Positions 1 to 8,329 of a stretch of DNA of 12,026 bases are shown piece by piece. The position numbers and the translations under genes were made by a program. The notes below the pieces were generated by a model. The model saw only the letters and a program-made list of their open reading frames with translations. It did not search any database and was not told where the DNA came from. Source of the stretch: CAYFSC01 sp964345695 (GTDB lineage: Bacteria; Bacteroidota; Rhodothermia; Rhodothermales; Salinibacteraceae); NCBI GenBank assembly GCA_964345695.1, contig CAYFSC010000088.1, positions 1 through 12,026 of the forward strand, written 5' to 3'. Within the stretch, counting starts at the first letter, position 1. Every line of letters begins with the position of its first letter.

Positions 1-3000
1 TGCCACTTCGAGCCCCTCGAACACGTCCTCGATCAGGTTGCCGAATGTCTCTCTGGCGTTAACCAATGTTCCTCCAGCGGGTCCGCCGCCTGCTGTGGCA
101 TCGCTGGCCTGGGCCGCGTCATCAATCATCCGGTCGACGACCCGGGACTCAACCCCGGCTCGCTCAATCGCTTCCTTGGACCGCCGCAGCCCCACCGTTC
201 GGGCGACCGGACCGGCAAGAATCTCATTGGTCCCCGGCACAGGCGCTCCCACTTCAAACGCAAGTTCGGTGACACCTTTCTGAATCCGGTCCGTGGCTTC
301 CTCGGCCGTTGGAACTTTCTGCTTTGCGGCCTGCGGCGCGGCGTCCTCCTCCAGGACGGCTGAGAGGAAGGTGGCCATGTACTGGAGACCCACCGAGGTG
401 CTCAGATCGTCTGGCGCCGCCGTTCTGGTGAACGTGCTGGCTGGCATTCCGCCAAAGGCGGGGGCAAAGGTAAGGCTTCCCTGAGGAATTTGGTGCTCAA
501 TCGAGAGCTGAAATGTAATTTCCTGGCCGGGAGGGAGAGAGTAAAACCAGAACGGATAGATCACCGTCTTCTTCTGCAGATTGGCGCCTGAGGCGAGTTT
601 GACGTCCGGAAACATATAGGGATGCCTGTCAGACACTTGAACTGAAACCGGTATCAGGCCCTTGTATCCGCGCACGCCGACGAGCAGGAAGAGATCGACG
701 GCATCTTCGTTGCCGCGATTGCCGACCGTTACGTCGATTTTAAGGTTCGTGCCGGAGCGGATGGCGCTCGGCTTGCGGTATTGGACGTAGGGCTCGGCGC
801 CGTCGCTTTCCTCGACGGTAAACGCATCCTGCGCCACCGCCTCGGTGCCGTCCGGATTCTGGACAATGAGGTCGTAGGCGCCAGGCGTCTGGCCGCGAAG
901 GTTAAGGGGGGCAAACAGTCGCGTACTTCCCACGACGTACGTGCTGTCCAGCGGAGCAGACCGGGTGCCGTCATCGGCCTGGAGGAACAGGCGGGCTCCC
1001 GGTTCGAACTGGGCGCCCTGCACGACGGTGGTGACCACGCCGCCATTCCCCCCATAGTCCGGCGTTGCTCGTTGCACCTCGAAGGAGAGCGCCTCCGTCG
1101 AGAGCTCGAATGACGCTCCGGCAGCGGGCACCGAACGCGCCCGCGCCAGGAGGTAGTACGTCCCGGCATCGGCTACCGGCCGGACGATCGACTGGGCGGA
1201 TTGGAAGGGCGCGTCGGCCTTGGCGTCATACGTGTTCGGCGTTGGGACGGCGCCCCGGCGGAGGTAGAGTTCGACGGGAGTGTCGGCTGCTTCCGTCGAC
1301 AGTTCGAAGGACAGGTCTTGCCCGCCAGAAGGAACGTCGACCCGGTAGTAGCGGTCGCCGGCCGCGTCGAGTGAAAAGGTGGGCGACGCCCCGAGGGCGA
1401 TCGAGGGTATCGAGGCTGTCAGCGGTTGACCGCGGGTTCGGCGGTTGTTGTCGTCGTCGGTCTCGCGAATGTTATTAGCAATGTCCGTCCGGACGATGAC
1501 GTGGTAGTCTCCCGGCGGAATGCCTGGAAGTGAGCCGGTGATGGTGCCGTCTTCGTCGGCTTTGTAGGCGTTGGCGAGGTTAACCTGGGTCTGCTGCTGC
1601 TTCGTCGCTCCGGGCTCGATGGAGATGCTGCGCTCGGCGATGCCAAGCAGCGGATCTTCGATGTCCCACGCCTCGTCTTCGGAGATGAAGACGCCCTCCC
1701 GGATCGTGCCCCTGGCCGAATTGGGACCTTCGTTTTTGAGGGTCCAGCGCACGGTAACGTCGCGCCCGGCCTCGGCGCTGGAGGGCGCCTCGATGCCCGT
1801 CACCACCAGATCGCTGGGAGCCTGGAGCGTCAGCTCGATCGGCGTAGAGGCAACGTTGTTCGTCTCGGCCTGGTGTTCGTACACAGCGTCCCGCTCGTCC
1901 GCCCTGATGAGTATGTAGAACGAACCCGAGGTAAACAGCGGCAGGTCGGCCGAAAGGGGGCCCCGGTACGTCTCGCTCGCGGAAAGATCTCCTTCGTGCT
2001 CGACCGTTCCGAGGCGGACGTCGCCGTTGCTGATCTTGAGGTCCCGCGAGAGGTACACGGCGTCGTGCCAGGTGTCGGTCCGGGTCGAGCCGGTCCCGGC
2101 GTTCTCGACGGTCCACTCGACCGTCACGGGCTGGCCCGAAGTGGTCGAAGCGGGAGCGTCGATGCTGGCGACCCGAAGGTCGGTGGGCGCCGGGCGCCGG
2201 ATTGTGATTGTGGGAGCGGCTACGTTGTTGGAAGTGTCAACCTCGGCAACGGCTCCATCCGCGTCAGTGATGGCCAGCAGCCGGTACGTCCCTTCGATGC
2301 CGTTGGGGAGCGTGAGCGACGGCGTCAGGCGGTAGTCCGCGCCGCCATCCAGGGGAGCTTCGCGCTCGGTCGTTTCGAGGCGGGTATCACTCTCGTCGAT
2401 TGTGCTGTCCCGGGAGAGGTGAAAAACGTCGGTCCAGCGGGCGGTACGCGTGCGCCCGGTTCCGGTATTTGTCACCCTGATTTCGGGGGTGAGCGTCGCG
2501 CCGGCTGCCGCGCTGTCTGGCAGGTTGTCGACGGTGATCGATAGATCTACGGGGGGATAGGCGTCCACGTCAAGCGGCTCGCTGCGGGCTGTGTTGCCTT
2601 CGGTATCGGGGTATTCGTACGCTTGGTCGCGGGCGTCGGCACGGACGTAGAGGTGATAGCTGCCGGCCGGCAGATCCGCGGGAAGCGGCACGGCCACTGC
2701 TCGATCGCGGTGGGCACCGGCCTCCAGCGTATCGGAAGAGGGAGCGGTCGTCAGCGCCCGGGCGTCACGCGGGTCGAAGGATTCGGAGGCCGAAACATAG
2801 AGCACGTCGGCCCAACGATCTACTGCCGCGGTGCCGTCGTTCTGGATGTCATAGCGCGCAATGATCTCCTGGCCGGCGGTAGCCTCTAAGGTTTCCAACG
2901 AGAGGTTCGCCACCTGAAGGTCGGGGTAAGGCGCTCGGGTCACGGACGTCGCGCCCGCAGCGACCGCCTGGTTGTTGTCTTCATATGTGTGTTCGAAGAC

Positions 3001-6000
3001 GTCCTCGGCCCAGTCCGTCACTACGGCGAGGTACACGTCGCCCCTCGCGCTATCGGGGAGGGTCACCGACGCTGAGGCCTGGGATTCTTCGTCGCTGCCG
3101 AGCTGGGCCGTGTGGGTGACGACCTTCAATCGCTGCGCTGTCGCGAGGTCGAACGAGGGGCTCGGCGAGAGATAGATGGCGTCGTTCCACGAGCTACTGC
3201 GGAGGGGAACAGCCCCCGGCCCCTCGTTGGCTACCGTCCAGGAGAGGTCGACTGTCTCACCCGACTCCGACTGATCAGGGGCATCGACGCGCGTCACCGT
3301 CAGATCCGGCGGCGGCGTGAGCTTCACCTCGATCGAGTCGCCGGCCCAGTTGTCGAGCTCCTGATCGGCCTCGTAGACTTCGCCTCCTTGTATATTTCCA
3401 AGGGCAGGCGGCACGTCCGCGAAAGCGAACAGGTGATAGGTTCCCACGGAGTCGACCGGTAGCGAGACCATGGCCGAGCTCGTGTACGAGGAGTCAGGTG
3501 GCAGCGGACCTTGATACGTCGTCTCGCCGAGCGGAGCATCTTCGATTCTGATTCGGCTGGTGCCGAGGAAGATGAAATCGAGTTCGTCATTCTCGGACAG
3601 GAAGAATCCGTCCTGCCACGCCGAAGCCTCCACTTCGGCGGTGCCGGTATTCGTCACCGTCCACTGCACCCGGATCGAGTCGCCCGAGAAGGCCGTCGAC
3701 GGAACGGTAAGGTCCGTCACCTCCAGATCCGGATACGGCGACTGGGTAATCTGGAGAGCTGCATGCGCCCGGTTGTTCGTCTTGTCGGATTCCTCCATGT
3801 CGCCCTCCGCATCCGTTCGGACGAACACGTAGTGCGGGCCGGAGACGCCCCGCGGGAGCGTCACTTCCGCCTGTCCGGCGTATTGCTCGCCCGCGTCCAG
3901 GTAGCTCACATTCTCGGCTGTGCCGAGCTCCTGGTCTTCGTCGGGATCGAAGGTTTTATCGGCAGAGAGGTAGATCCCGTCGATCCATTTCGGCACGTTC
4001 GTGCCCACGTTGCCCGCGTTCGAAACCTGCCAGTCGACCGTAATGGGCTGGCCGGAGAATCCTTCATTCGGGAGGACGAGATCGGACACCGTCAGGTCCG
4101 GTGCCTCGTTCACGGCAAAGGTCCAGACCGGTCCGCTCGTTTCTCCGTAGATATTCTTGGCGACGATCTGCCACTTGTAGGTTATACCAAACTGGAGCGA
4201 GGACCAGGTGAAGTGGGGTTCGCCCTCGTCGGAGATCGTGGGTGAGGAAGGTTTCGAGTCGGAGAGCTTGGCGCTGGACGCCTCCCAGAGATAGAGGTCA
4301 TAGCGGTGGGCGTCGGGCACCGATTCGCCGATCAGCGTAGTTTCGGTAGACGTGACAATTCCGCCGTCGGACGGATTCGGCGCCGAGACGACCTGCGGCG
4401 CGATCTGCGTGAGCGGATTCTCGTCCGAGGTGGATCCGAGGGCCCACTCGCCGCCGATGTCGGCGAGGCCCGTGGCGGTGATCGTCTCCGCGGATTGATC
4501 CACGCTGGCCGAGACGATCTCCCATGGGGCATCCGCCGACTCCCGCCGAAGCAGGCGCAGGTGATTGGGGTTTCGGATGCCGGAGAGGGGACCGTACTCG
4601 AAGGTCAGCGTGGCGTCGTAGGCGGTTTTCGTCGAGGCGTGCCCGATGCCCCAGTAGCCCTGCGGGGCGACCACTTCGATGTCCGAGGGGGCGCTGCCAC
4701 CGGGATCCGTTTCGTAGCGACGGGCGCTCACCACCATCCGCCGGCCCAGCGCGCTCAGGTCGAGCGTGAGGAGCGTCCGCGTCGAGTCCTGGAACGTCTC
4801 CGGACGGGGATCTTCGTCTTCGAATCGCTCGATGATCCATGCCGTAGGGGTGGGCTCCACCGACACCGGCGGTTTGTCGTCGAACGGAACCGGATCGAGC
4901 GTCGTGCCCGAGGGGGGCACGGTCAGTGACCGCGCGCTGGCGGCATCGCCGCCCCATTCGAGAATGCGATCGTTGGGGAAACCCGGTTCCCGGCGCGGAT
5001 CAATCCCGAAAGCGTACTGCACCGCCTCGCCAGGCATCAGGGACACATCGGCCGTCCACGTGGAGTCGCCATCTGCGTCGTGGAGGTACTCGACGGTCGG
5101 GTACGATCCGTCGAAGACCTCGACGAAAGGCGCCCCCTGCGCGTGGGAAAACAGGCCGAGCCGTTCCAGGCGACGCGTGTCGAGCTGAACGGTGACTCGC
5201 ACGGTAGGCGTGGTAAACTCGACGGCCCCGATGGCCACCGGAGGCGTGCGCGCCGCGTCGCGGATGTCTGCCGGCACGATGCCGGTCAAGTCCGTGCCCT
5301 CGTCGTCAAGGAAGGCGCTCGCCGGCGTCAGATCTGTGCTCGATTCGAAGAGCGGGTTGCTCGACACGGAGTTGGTGCCCTGTCCGGTTCCGCTCTGATA
5401 GCTCGCCAGCGCGGCATAGTCGGTGGTGTTGGTGTTGAGGTCGGGGTTATACCGCACCAGCACCGGCCCCGTCGTGTACAGATTGTTGTAGTTCAGCGTA
5501 AAGTCGGGGCGGTTGGCCCGTAGCGCGAATCCTCCGGACGACGCGAACACGTTGTTCATCACCGGCGTACCGCTGGAAGAACTGCCCTGGAAGGCCGTTC
5601 CGCTGCCGGTCATGTTCACCGAATTGTGATAGATCTGCTGATGGTCGGATGAGCTAACTCGTATTCCACGACTGGTGGAGTTGCCGGAGCTCGTAATTTC
5701 ATTGTTTGCCACCAATCCCTTATTGTCGGACTGTCCAGAGCTGCTGCTCAGCCCGATGCCGTTGCCATCGACGTCCAGGTCGTTCCGGGTGATCTCGACC
5801 GCGCCGCTACTGCTTAGCGCGATCCCGTTCTGGCTGCCTTGCACCACGTTCGCGATGACCCGTGCGCCGTCGTGACCCACCAGGTACACAGCCTGCTGCT
5901 CGGGTCCCGACAGCTGTTCATCCCCGAAGACGTTTCCGCGAATGACCGTTCCTGAAGAGACCTCGGTTGCATTGCTGCCCAGATAAATGCCGGAAGCACT

Positions 6001-7923
6001 CGGTCCGAACCGGCTGCCTTCAATTATCAGTTCGGACGTTGTGGTGTTCTCTTCTGCATAAAGCCCGACCTTCTCCTCCTCGTTCTGGCCCTCGTTTCCC
6101 AGGAACTGCATGCCGGTGAACTGGACGTCCGCCAGCGTTCCGCTCAGCACGGCCGCCCGCGCCGGGGTACCGTCGGTCGTGGTGGCCGCCCGGAGCGTGA
6201 GGTGTTCGAGTCGCATGTGGTCCGTTCCGTCGAGCCGGAGAGGTTCGTTCCCCTCGGTGCCGCTGGCTTCGAGGACGACGGCGGAGGAGTCGCCGCTCGC
6301 CGCGCGGAACGTGATCGTGTTTGTGGCCGAGGCGCCCTCGACGCGTCCGATCTGTACTGATTCGGCGTATGTGCCATCGGCGACCTCAAAGACGACGGCG
6401 CCGTCGATACCGCGGGTCGTCAGGGCTTCAGTCGCGCTCCCGAGGTCGGCGTAATCCGCCCCGCTTTCTCCGATCGTGTAGGTACCGGCGGAGAGGGGCG
6501 GCTGGTCTACCGAGTACTCCACGGCGCCGATGGACACTGGAGGCGTTCGCTCCGTCCTGTTAATGTCCGTCGGCACGACGTCGGTCAGGTCCGTGCCTTC
6601 GTCGTCGAGGAAGCGGCTCGACGGGGTTAGGTCTGCGTCGGAAGTGAAGAGAGGGTCGACCGACACGGAGTTGGCGCCCTGTCCGGTGCCGGACTGGTAG
6701 GCGGCCAGATCGGCGTAGTCGTTAAAAGGCCAAGATACCAGCGTGCTGCCGGTCGTGTACAGGTCGTTGTGATCGAGCGTGGGCGCGCCCGTGCCAACGA
6801 CATTTACGGCGGACCCGTCTCCGGAAGTCAGGATGTTGTTCTGGGCTACCACCGTAGAGTCCGAGTTGATCGCGGTCAGCGCGGTCGCGGTGGATGTTGT
6901 GTTGATCGAATTGTGGTAGATCTGTTGATGCGGACTGCCGTCGAGGTAGAGGCCCGTAGCGTCTCCAGAGATCTCGTTATTGGCCACGCGGCCCGGTTCG
7001 TCCGCTGCGCTACTTACGTTTAGCAACACGATGCCAGCAAGCGGCAGGTCGCCCGTTCCAAATCCTCCATCGATCCCCTCAAGGTCGTTTCTCAGCACGC
7101 GGATACCGCCGCTGCATGCCTGCAGGGTGATGCCGTTCGAAAAGCCATGAATCGTATTTTCGGTAATCCGAGGACCTTGGTGGTCCTGCAGATAAATGGC
7201 AATTCCACTGCTGAAACTGAGCGCACTGGTTTCGAAGATATTGCCGCGGATGAGCGTCCCTGTGGCGGGGTTCGAGGAGAGGCTTTCCAGGTGGAGGCTC
7301 GCCCCGAAGCGGCTGCCGGTAATGTGGAGGTCCGTCGTAGTCGTTTCGGACGTGCCGGACGTTTCGGGTGCTGCGTACAGCCCGATAGAGAGGTCGGAAG
7401 AAAGCTGTTGGGGGCCGAGAAACTGCATGCCGGTGAACTGCACGTCGTCCAACGCTCCACTCAGTACCGCCGCGTGGATGGAGTCGGAAGTGCTTGTGTT
7501 GGTTGCCTGGAGCGTGAGGCGTTCGAGTTGTACGTGGTCCGTTCCGTCCAGTCGGAGGGGCGCGTTTCCCTCCGTACCGCTGGCTTCGAGGACGACGGCG
7601 GAGGAGTCGCCGCTCGCCGCGCGGAACGTGATCGTATTCGTCGCCGATGCGCCACTGACCTCCCCGAGCGTTACCGATTCGGCATACGTGCCGTCGGCAA
7701 TCTCGAAGACGACAGCGCCGTCGATGCCGCGGGTGTCCAGGGCCCCCGCGGCCGCATTGAAATCGGCGAAGTCCGCTCCTGAACCGCCGATGGCGTACGT
7801 TCCGGATAGCGGCGACGTCTGTGCCTGGGCCGGTTGGGCGATGGCGCCCATCAGTAGGGCCGAGCAGAGCAGAAGCGACCGGACACCTTCCCGAATGCGA
7901 TGGAAGCGGGCCATAGAAGTCAT
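1..7923 (-). CDS. Giant secreted multi-domain protein (beta-helix x2, FN3-like, CARDB x7, PPC-like, IPT-like), C-terminus outside window
   Basis: The frame is open without a stop from ATG at 7923 to base 1 (2641 codons) and continues beyond the window. Residues 1-34 form a signal peptide: Arg-rich start, hydrophobic LLLCSALLMGAIA, and an AQA cleavage site after A34. M4 is an alternative start in the same frame. Domains in order: beta-helix module A, about 39-470; its duplicate B, about 477-903; a beta-rich segment resembling a starch-binding fold, about 904-1014; a module with YWGI, GIRNP and GEWALGS motifs, about 1016-1171; a fibronectin-III-like domain, about 1172-1273; seven CARDB repeats, 1274-2170; a PPC-like domain, 2171-2279; an IPT/TIG-like domain, 2280-2374; an unrecognised part from 2375. 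The mature protein is very acidic; the first CARDB repeat has 21 Asp/Glu against 6 Lys/Arg. No catalytic motif was seen, so a surface adhesin or scaffold role is inferred. No Shine-Dalgarno sequence precedes the start. Probably co-transcribed with the 94-aa gene upstream. Confidence 0.9.
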   Translation of the reverse strand, partial: MTSMARFHRIREGVRSLLLCSALLMGAIAQPAQAQTSPLSGTYAIGGSGADFADFNAAAGALDTRGIDGAVVFEIADGTYAESVTLGEVSGASATNTITFRAASGDSSAVVLEASGTEGNAPLRLDGTDHVQLERLTLQATNTSTSDSIHAAVLSGALDDVQFTGMQFLGPQQLSSDLSIGLYAAPETSGTSETTTTDLHITGSRFGASLHLESLSSNPATGTLIRGNIFETSALSFSSGIAIYLQDHQGPRITENTIHGFSNGITLQACSGGIRVLRNDLEGIDGGFGTGDLPLAGIVLLNVSSAADEPGRVANNEISGDATGLYLDGSPHQQIYHNSINTTSTATALTAINSDSTVVAQNNILTSGDGSAVNVVGTGAPTLDHNDLYTTGSTLVSWPFNDYADLAAYQSGTGQGANSVSVDPLFTSDADLTPSSRFLDDEGTDLTDVVPTDINRTERTPPVSIGAVEYSVDQPPLSAGTYTIGESGADYADLGSATEALTTRGIDGAVVFEVADGTYAESVQIGRVEGASATNTITFRAASGDSSAVVLEASGTEGNEPLRLDGTDHMRLEHLTLRAATTTDGTPARAAVLSGTLADVQFTGMQFLGNEGQNEEEKVGLYAEENTTTSELIIEGSRFGPSASGIYLGSNATEVSSGTVIRGNVFGDEQLSGPEQQAVYLVGHDGARVIANVVQGSQNGIALSSSGAVEITRNDLDVDGNGIGLSSSSGQSDNKGLVANNEITSSGNSTSRGIRVSSSDHQQIYHNSVNMTGSGTAFQGSSSSGTPVMNNVFASSGGFALRANRPDFTLNYNNLYTTGPVLVRYNPDLNTNTTDYAALASYQSGTGQGTNSVSSNPLFESSTDLTPASAFLDDEGTDLTGIVPADIRDAARTPPVAIGAVEFTTPTVRVTVQLDTRRLERLGLFSHAQGAPFVEVFDGSYPTVEYLHDADGDSTWTADVSLMPGEAVQYAFGIDPRREPGFPNDRILEWGGDAASARSLTVPPSGTTLDPVPFDDKPPVSVEPTPTAWIIERFEDEDPRPETFQDSTRTLLTLDLSALGRRMVVSARRYETDPGGSAPSDIEVVAPQGYWGIGHASTKTAYDATLTFEYGPLSGIRNPNHLRLLRRESADAPWEIVSASVDQSAETITATGLADIGGEWALGSTSDENPLTQIAPQVVSAPNPSDGGIVTSTETTLIGESVPDAHRYDLYLWEASSAKLSDSKPSSPTISDEGEPHFTWSSLQFGITYKWQIVAKNIYGETSGPVWTFAVNEAPDLTVSDLVLPNEGFSGQPITVDWQVSNAGNVGTNVPKWIDGIYLSADKTFDPDEDQELGTAENVSYLDAGEQYAGQAEVTLPRGVSGPHYVFVRTDAEGDMEESDKTNNRAHAALQITQSPYPDLEVTDLTVPSTAFSGDSIRVQWTVTNTGTAEVEASAWQDGFFLSENDELDFIFLGTSRIRIEDAPLGETTYQGPLPPDSSYTSSAMVSLPVDSVGTYHLFAFADVPPALGNIQGGEVYEADQELDNWAGDSIEVKLTPPPDLTVTRVDAPDQSESGETVDLSWTVANEGPGAVPLRSSSWNDAIYLSPSPSFDLATAQRLKVVTHTAQLGSDEESQASASVTLPDSARGDVYLAVVTDWAEDVFEHTYEDNNQAVAAGATSVTRAPYPDLQVANLSLETLEATAGQEIIARYDIQNDGTAAVDRWADVLYVSASESFDPRDARALTTAPSSDTLEAGAHRDRAVAVPLPADLPAGSYHLYVRADARDQAYEYPDTEGNTARSEPLDVDAYPPVDLSITVDNLPDSAAAGATLTPEIRVTNTGTGRTRTARWTDVFHLSRDSTIDESDTRLETTEREAPLDGGADYRLTPSLTLPNGIEGTYRLLAITDADGAVAEVDTSNNVAAPTITIRRPAPTDLRVASIDAPASTTSGQPVTVEWTVENAGTGSTRTDTWHDAVYLSRDLKISNGDVRLGTVEHEGDLSASETYRGPLSADLPLFTSGSFYILIRADERDAVYEHQAETNNVASTPIELTLQAPSDLVVTGIEAPSSAEAGRDVTVRWTLKNEGPNSARGTIREGVFISEDEAWDIEDPLLGIAERSISIEPGATKQQQTQVNLANAYKADEDGTITGSLPGIPPGDYHVIVRTDIANNIRETDDDNNRRTRGQPLTASIPSIALGASPTFSLDAAGDRYYRVDVPSGGQDLSFELSTEAADTPVELYLRRGAVPTPNTYDAKADAPFQSAQSIVRPVADAGTYYLLARARSVPAAGASFELSTEALSFEVQRATPDYGGNGGVVTTVVQGAQFEPGARLFLQADDGTRSAPLDSTYVVGSTRLFAPLNLRGQTPGAYDLIVQNPDGTEAVAQDAFTVEESDGAEPYVQYRKPSAIRSGTNLKIDVTVGNRGNEDAVDLFLLVGVRGYKGLIPVSVQVSDRHPYMFPDVKLASGANLQKKTVIYPFWFYSLPPGQEITFQLSIEHQIPQGSLTFAPAFGGMPASTFTRTAAPDDLSTSVGLQYMATFLSAVLEEDAAPQAAKQKVPTAEEATDRIQKGVTELAFEVGAPVPGTNEILAGPVARTVGLRRSKEAIERAGVESRVVDRMIDDAAQASDATAGGGPAGGTLVNARETFGNLIEDVFEGLEVA
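802..1086 (-). other. IPT/TIG-like immunoglobulin-type domain in the giant protein
   Basis: Residues about 2280-2374 include TVVQGAQFEPGARLFLQ, then STRLFAPLNLRGQTPGAYDL and IVQNPDGTEAVAQDAFTV. A G-x-x-F-x-x-G strand followed by a PGxYDLxVxNPDG strand is typical of IPT/TIG folds. Called from motif shape only. Confidence 0.6.
1087..1413 (-). other. PPC-like (pre-peptidase C-terminal type) domain in the giant protein
   Basis: Residues 2171-2279 carry the pattern of a PPC-type beta-sandwich: LGASPTFSLDAAGDRYYRVD near the start, a D/S-rich core with LSFELSTEA and VELYLRRG, and a late AGTYYLLARA strand. These domains usually sit in secreted proteins as accessory folds. No peptidase domain is visible in this window. 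Confidence 0.6.
1414..4104 (-). repeat. Array of seven CARDB repeats (residues 1274-2170 of the giant protein)
   Basis: Repeats begin at residues 1274, 1396, 1537, 1665, 1790, 1912 and 2035, giving lengths of 122 to 141. Each starts with a P-x-DL motif (APDLTV, PYPDLEV, PPPDLTV, PYPDLQV, PPVDLSI, APTDLRV, APSDLVV). A W-x-V-x-N-x-G strand (such as WTVTNTGTA), a W-x-D-x-x-[YF][LV]S motif and, in most copies, a terminal acidic-NN motif (ESDKTNN, HTYEDNN, EVDTSNN, ETDDDNN) follow. Repeat 4 has a degenerate end (EYPDTEGN) and repeat 7 has lost the central W-x-D. CARDB is an immunoglobulin-like adhesion fold common in secreted bacterial and archaeal proteins. The acidic ends could bind metal, which is inference. 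Confidence 0.85.
5215..6495 (-). repeat. Beta-helix module, copy B (residues about 477-903 of the giant protein)
   Basis: This is the second copy of the module. It opens with LSAGTYTIGESGADYADL and TRGIDGAVVFEVADGTYAES and closes with FLDDEGTDLTGIVP and RTPPVAIGAVEF. Bases 6260-6318 are identical to 7577-7635 in copy A (59 bp, offset 1317). Other shared blocks have offsets of 1299 to 1327, so small indels separate the copies. The terminal blocks are well conserved and the central coils more diverged. Confidence 0.85.
6514..7809 (-). repeat. Beta-helix module, copy A (residues about 39-470 of the giant protein)
   Basis: This is the first of two tandem intragenic copies. It opens with LSGTYAIGGSGADFADF, followed by TRGIDGAVVFEIADGTYAES, a pattern seen at the start of right-handed parallel beta-helix proteins of Bacteroidota-type bacteria. 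The middle is rich in short strands with Asn/Gly turns (for example ITENTIHGFSNGI and VANNEISGDATGLYLDG), as expected for helix coils. It closes with FLDDEGTDLTDVVP and RTPPVSIGAVEY. Such helices often bind or cleave polysaccharide, but no catalytic residues could be assigned here, so only the fold is called. Confidence 0.8.
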
Positions 7924-7965
7924 GGGTAAATCGATGCGATCGGGTTCGAAAGTGCACGTTTTCGC

Positions 7966-8250
7966 TTATCGGACCACGGTCACCTTCTGCGTCCGCGTCA
8001 CGTCGTCGGTGGTGAGGCGTAGGCGCGCCACCGTGCGGGCCGTGCTAAGCTGCACCGTGTAGGCGCTATTCATGGTCTCGTCGATGACCACCTCCTCCCC
8101 CGCGCCGGGGATGGTTTGTGGATTCCAGTTTGCGGCGTCGCTCCACGAGGTGCCATCGCCCGCACCCGTCCACGAGACGGTTTGGGCGGGCGCCTCGGGG
8201 GCAATGGTGAGGCAGAGCATGAGAATCAACGATGCAACAGCACGGGCCAT
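7966..8250 (-). CDS. Short secreted protein, probable N-terminal fragment of a larger cell-surface protein
   Basis: A 94-aa protein. Residues 1-22 are a signal peptide (MARAVASLILMLCLTIA, then APEAPA before Q23). The mature part begins with a Trp- and Gly-rich stretch (VSWTGAGDGTSWSDAANWNP, then IPGAGEEVVID). In my knowledge of Bacteroidota-type secreted proteins this stretch forms the N-terminal cap of long beta-helix or autotransporter-like proteins, not a stand-alone product. It ends in VTRTQKVTVVR and TAA. The next start, that of the giant protein, is in the same reading frame 42 nt on, and no other stop lies between. It may be a truncated remnant, or a small secreted partner of the giant protein. 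No Shine-Dalgarno sequence was seen. Confidence 0.7.
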   Translation of the reverse strand: MARAVASLILMLCLTIAPEAPAQTVSWTGAGDGTSWSDAANWNPQTIPGAGEEVVIDETMNSAYTVQLSTARTVARLRLTTDDVTRTQKVTVVR

Positions 8251-8278
8251 CTGTACAGCGAGGCGTTATCTCGGTGAG

Positions 8279-8292
8279 GAAGCGATCGCTTC
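8279..8292. promoter_or_regulatory. 14-bp perfect palindrome, candidate operator
   Basis: The sequence GAAGCGATCGCTTC is a perfect dyad centred 36 bp upstream of the minus-strand start at 8250. Position and symmetry fit a site for a dimeric regulator. It also contains GCGATCGC, a common palindrome in many genomes, so function is uncertain. Confidence 0.35.
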
Positions 8293-8329
8293 GTGAAAAG
8301 GAAAGTTGCACCGGGCGAAGCGGGCAGGA

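Noticed and set aside
3511..4245. 244-codon plus-strand open frame
   Set aside because: It is the antisense shadow of CARDB repeats 1 and 2 and has an Arg/Val-rich composition with no domain pattern.
4298..4957. 219-codon minus-strand frame and overlapping plus-strand frame at 4306-4929
   Set aside because: Both are alternative frames over the YW/GEWALG module; they are Arg-rich without motifs.
7079..7957. 292-codon minus-strand open frame starting just upstream of the giant gene's ATG
   Set aside because: It overlaps the giant gene in another frame, is rich in Arg, His and Pro, and has no signal peptide. The frame starting at 7923 gives a signal peptide and known domains.
7196..8062. 288-codon plus-strand open frame opposite the start of the giant gene
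   Set aside because: It is antisense to clear beta-helix coding sequence and the signal peptide, has low-complexity Ser/Arg/Val composition, and has no recognisable domain. Long antisense frames are common in GC-rich genes.
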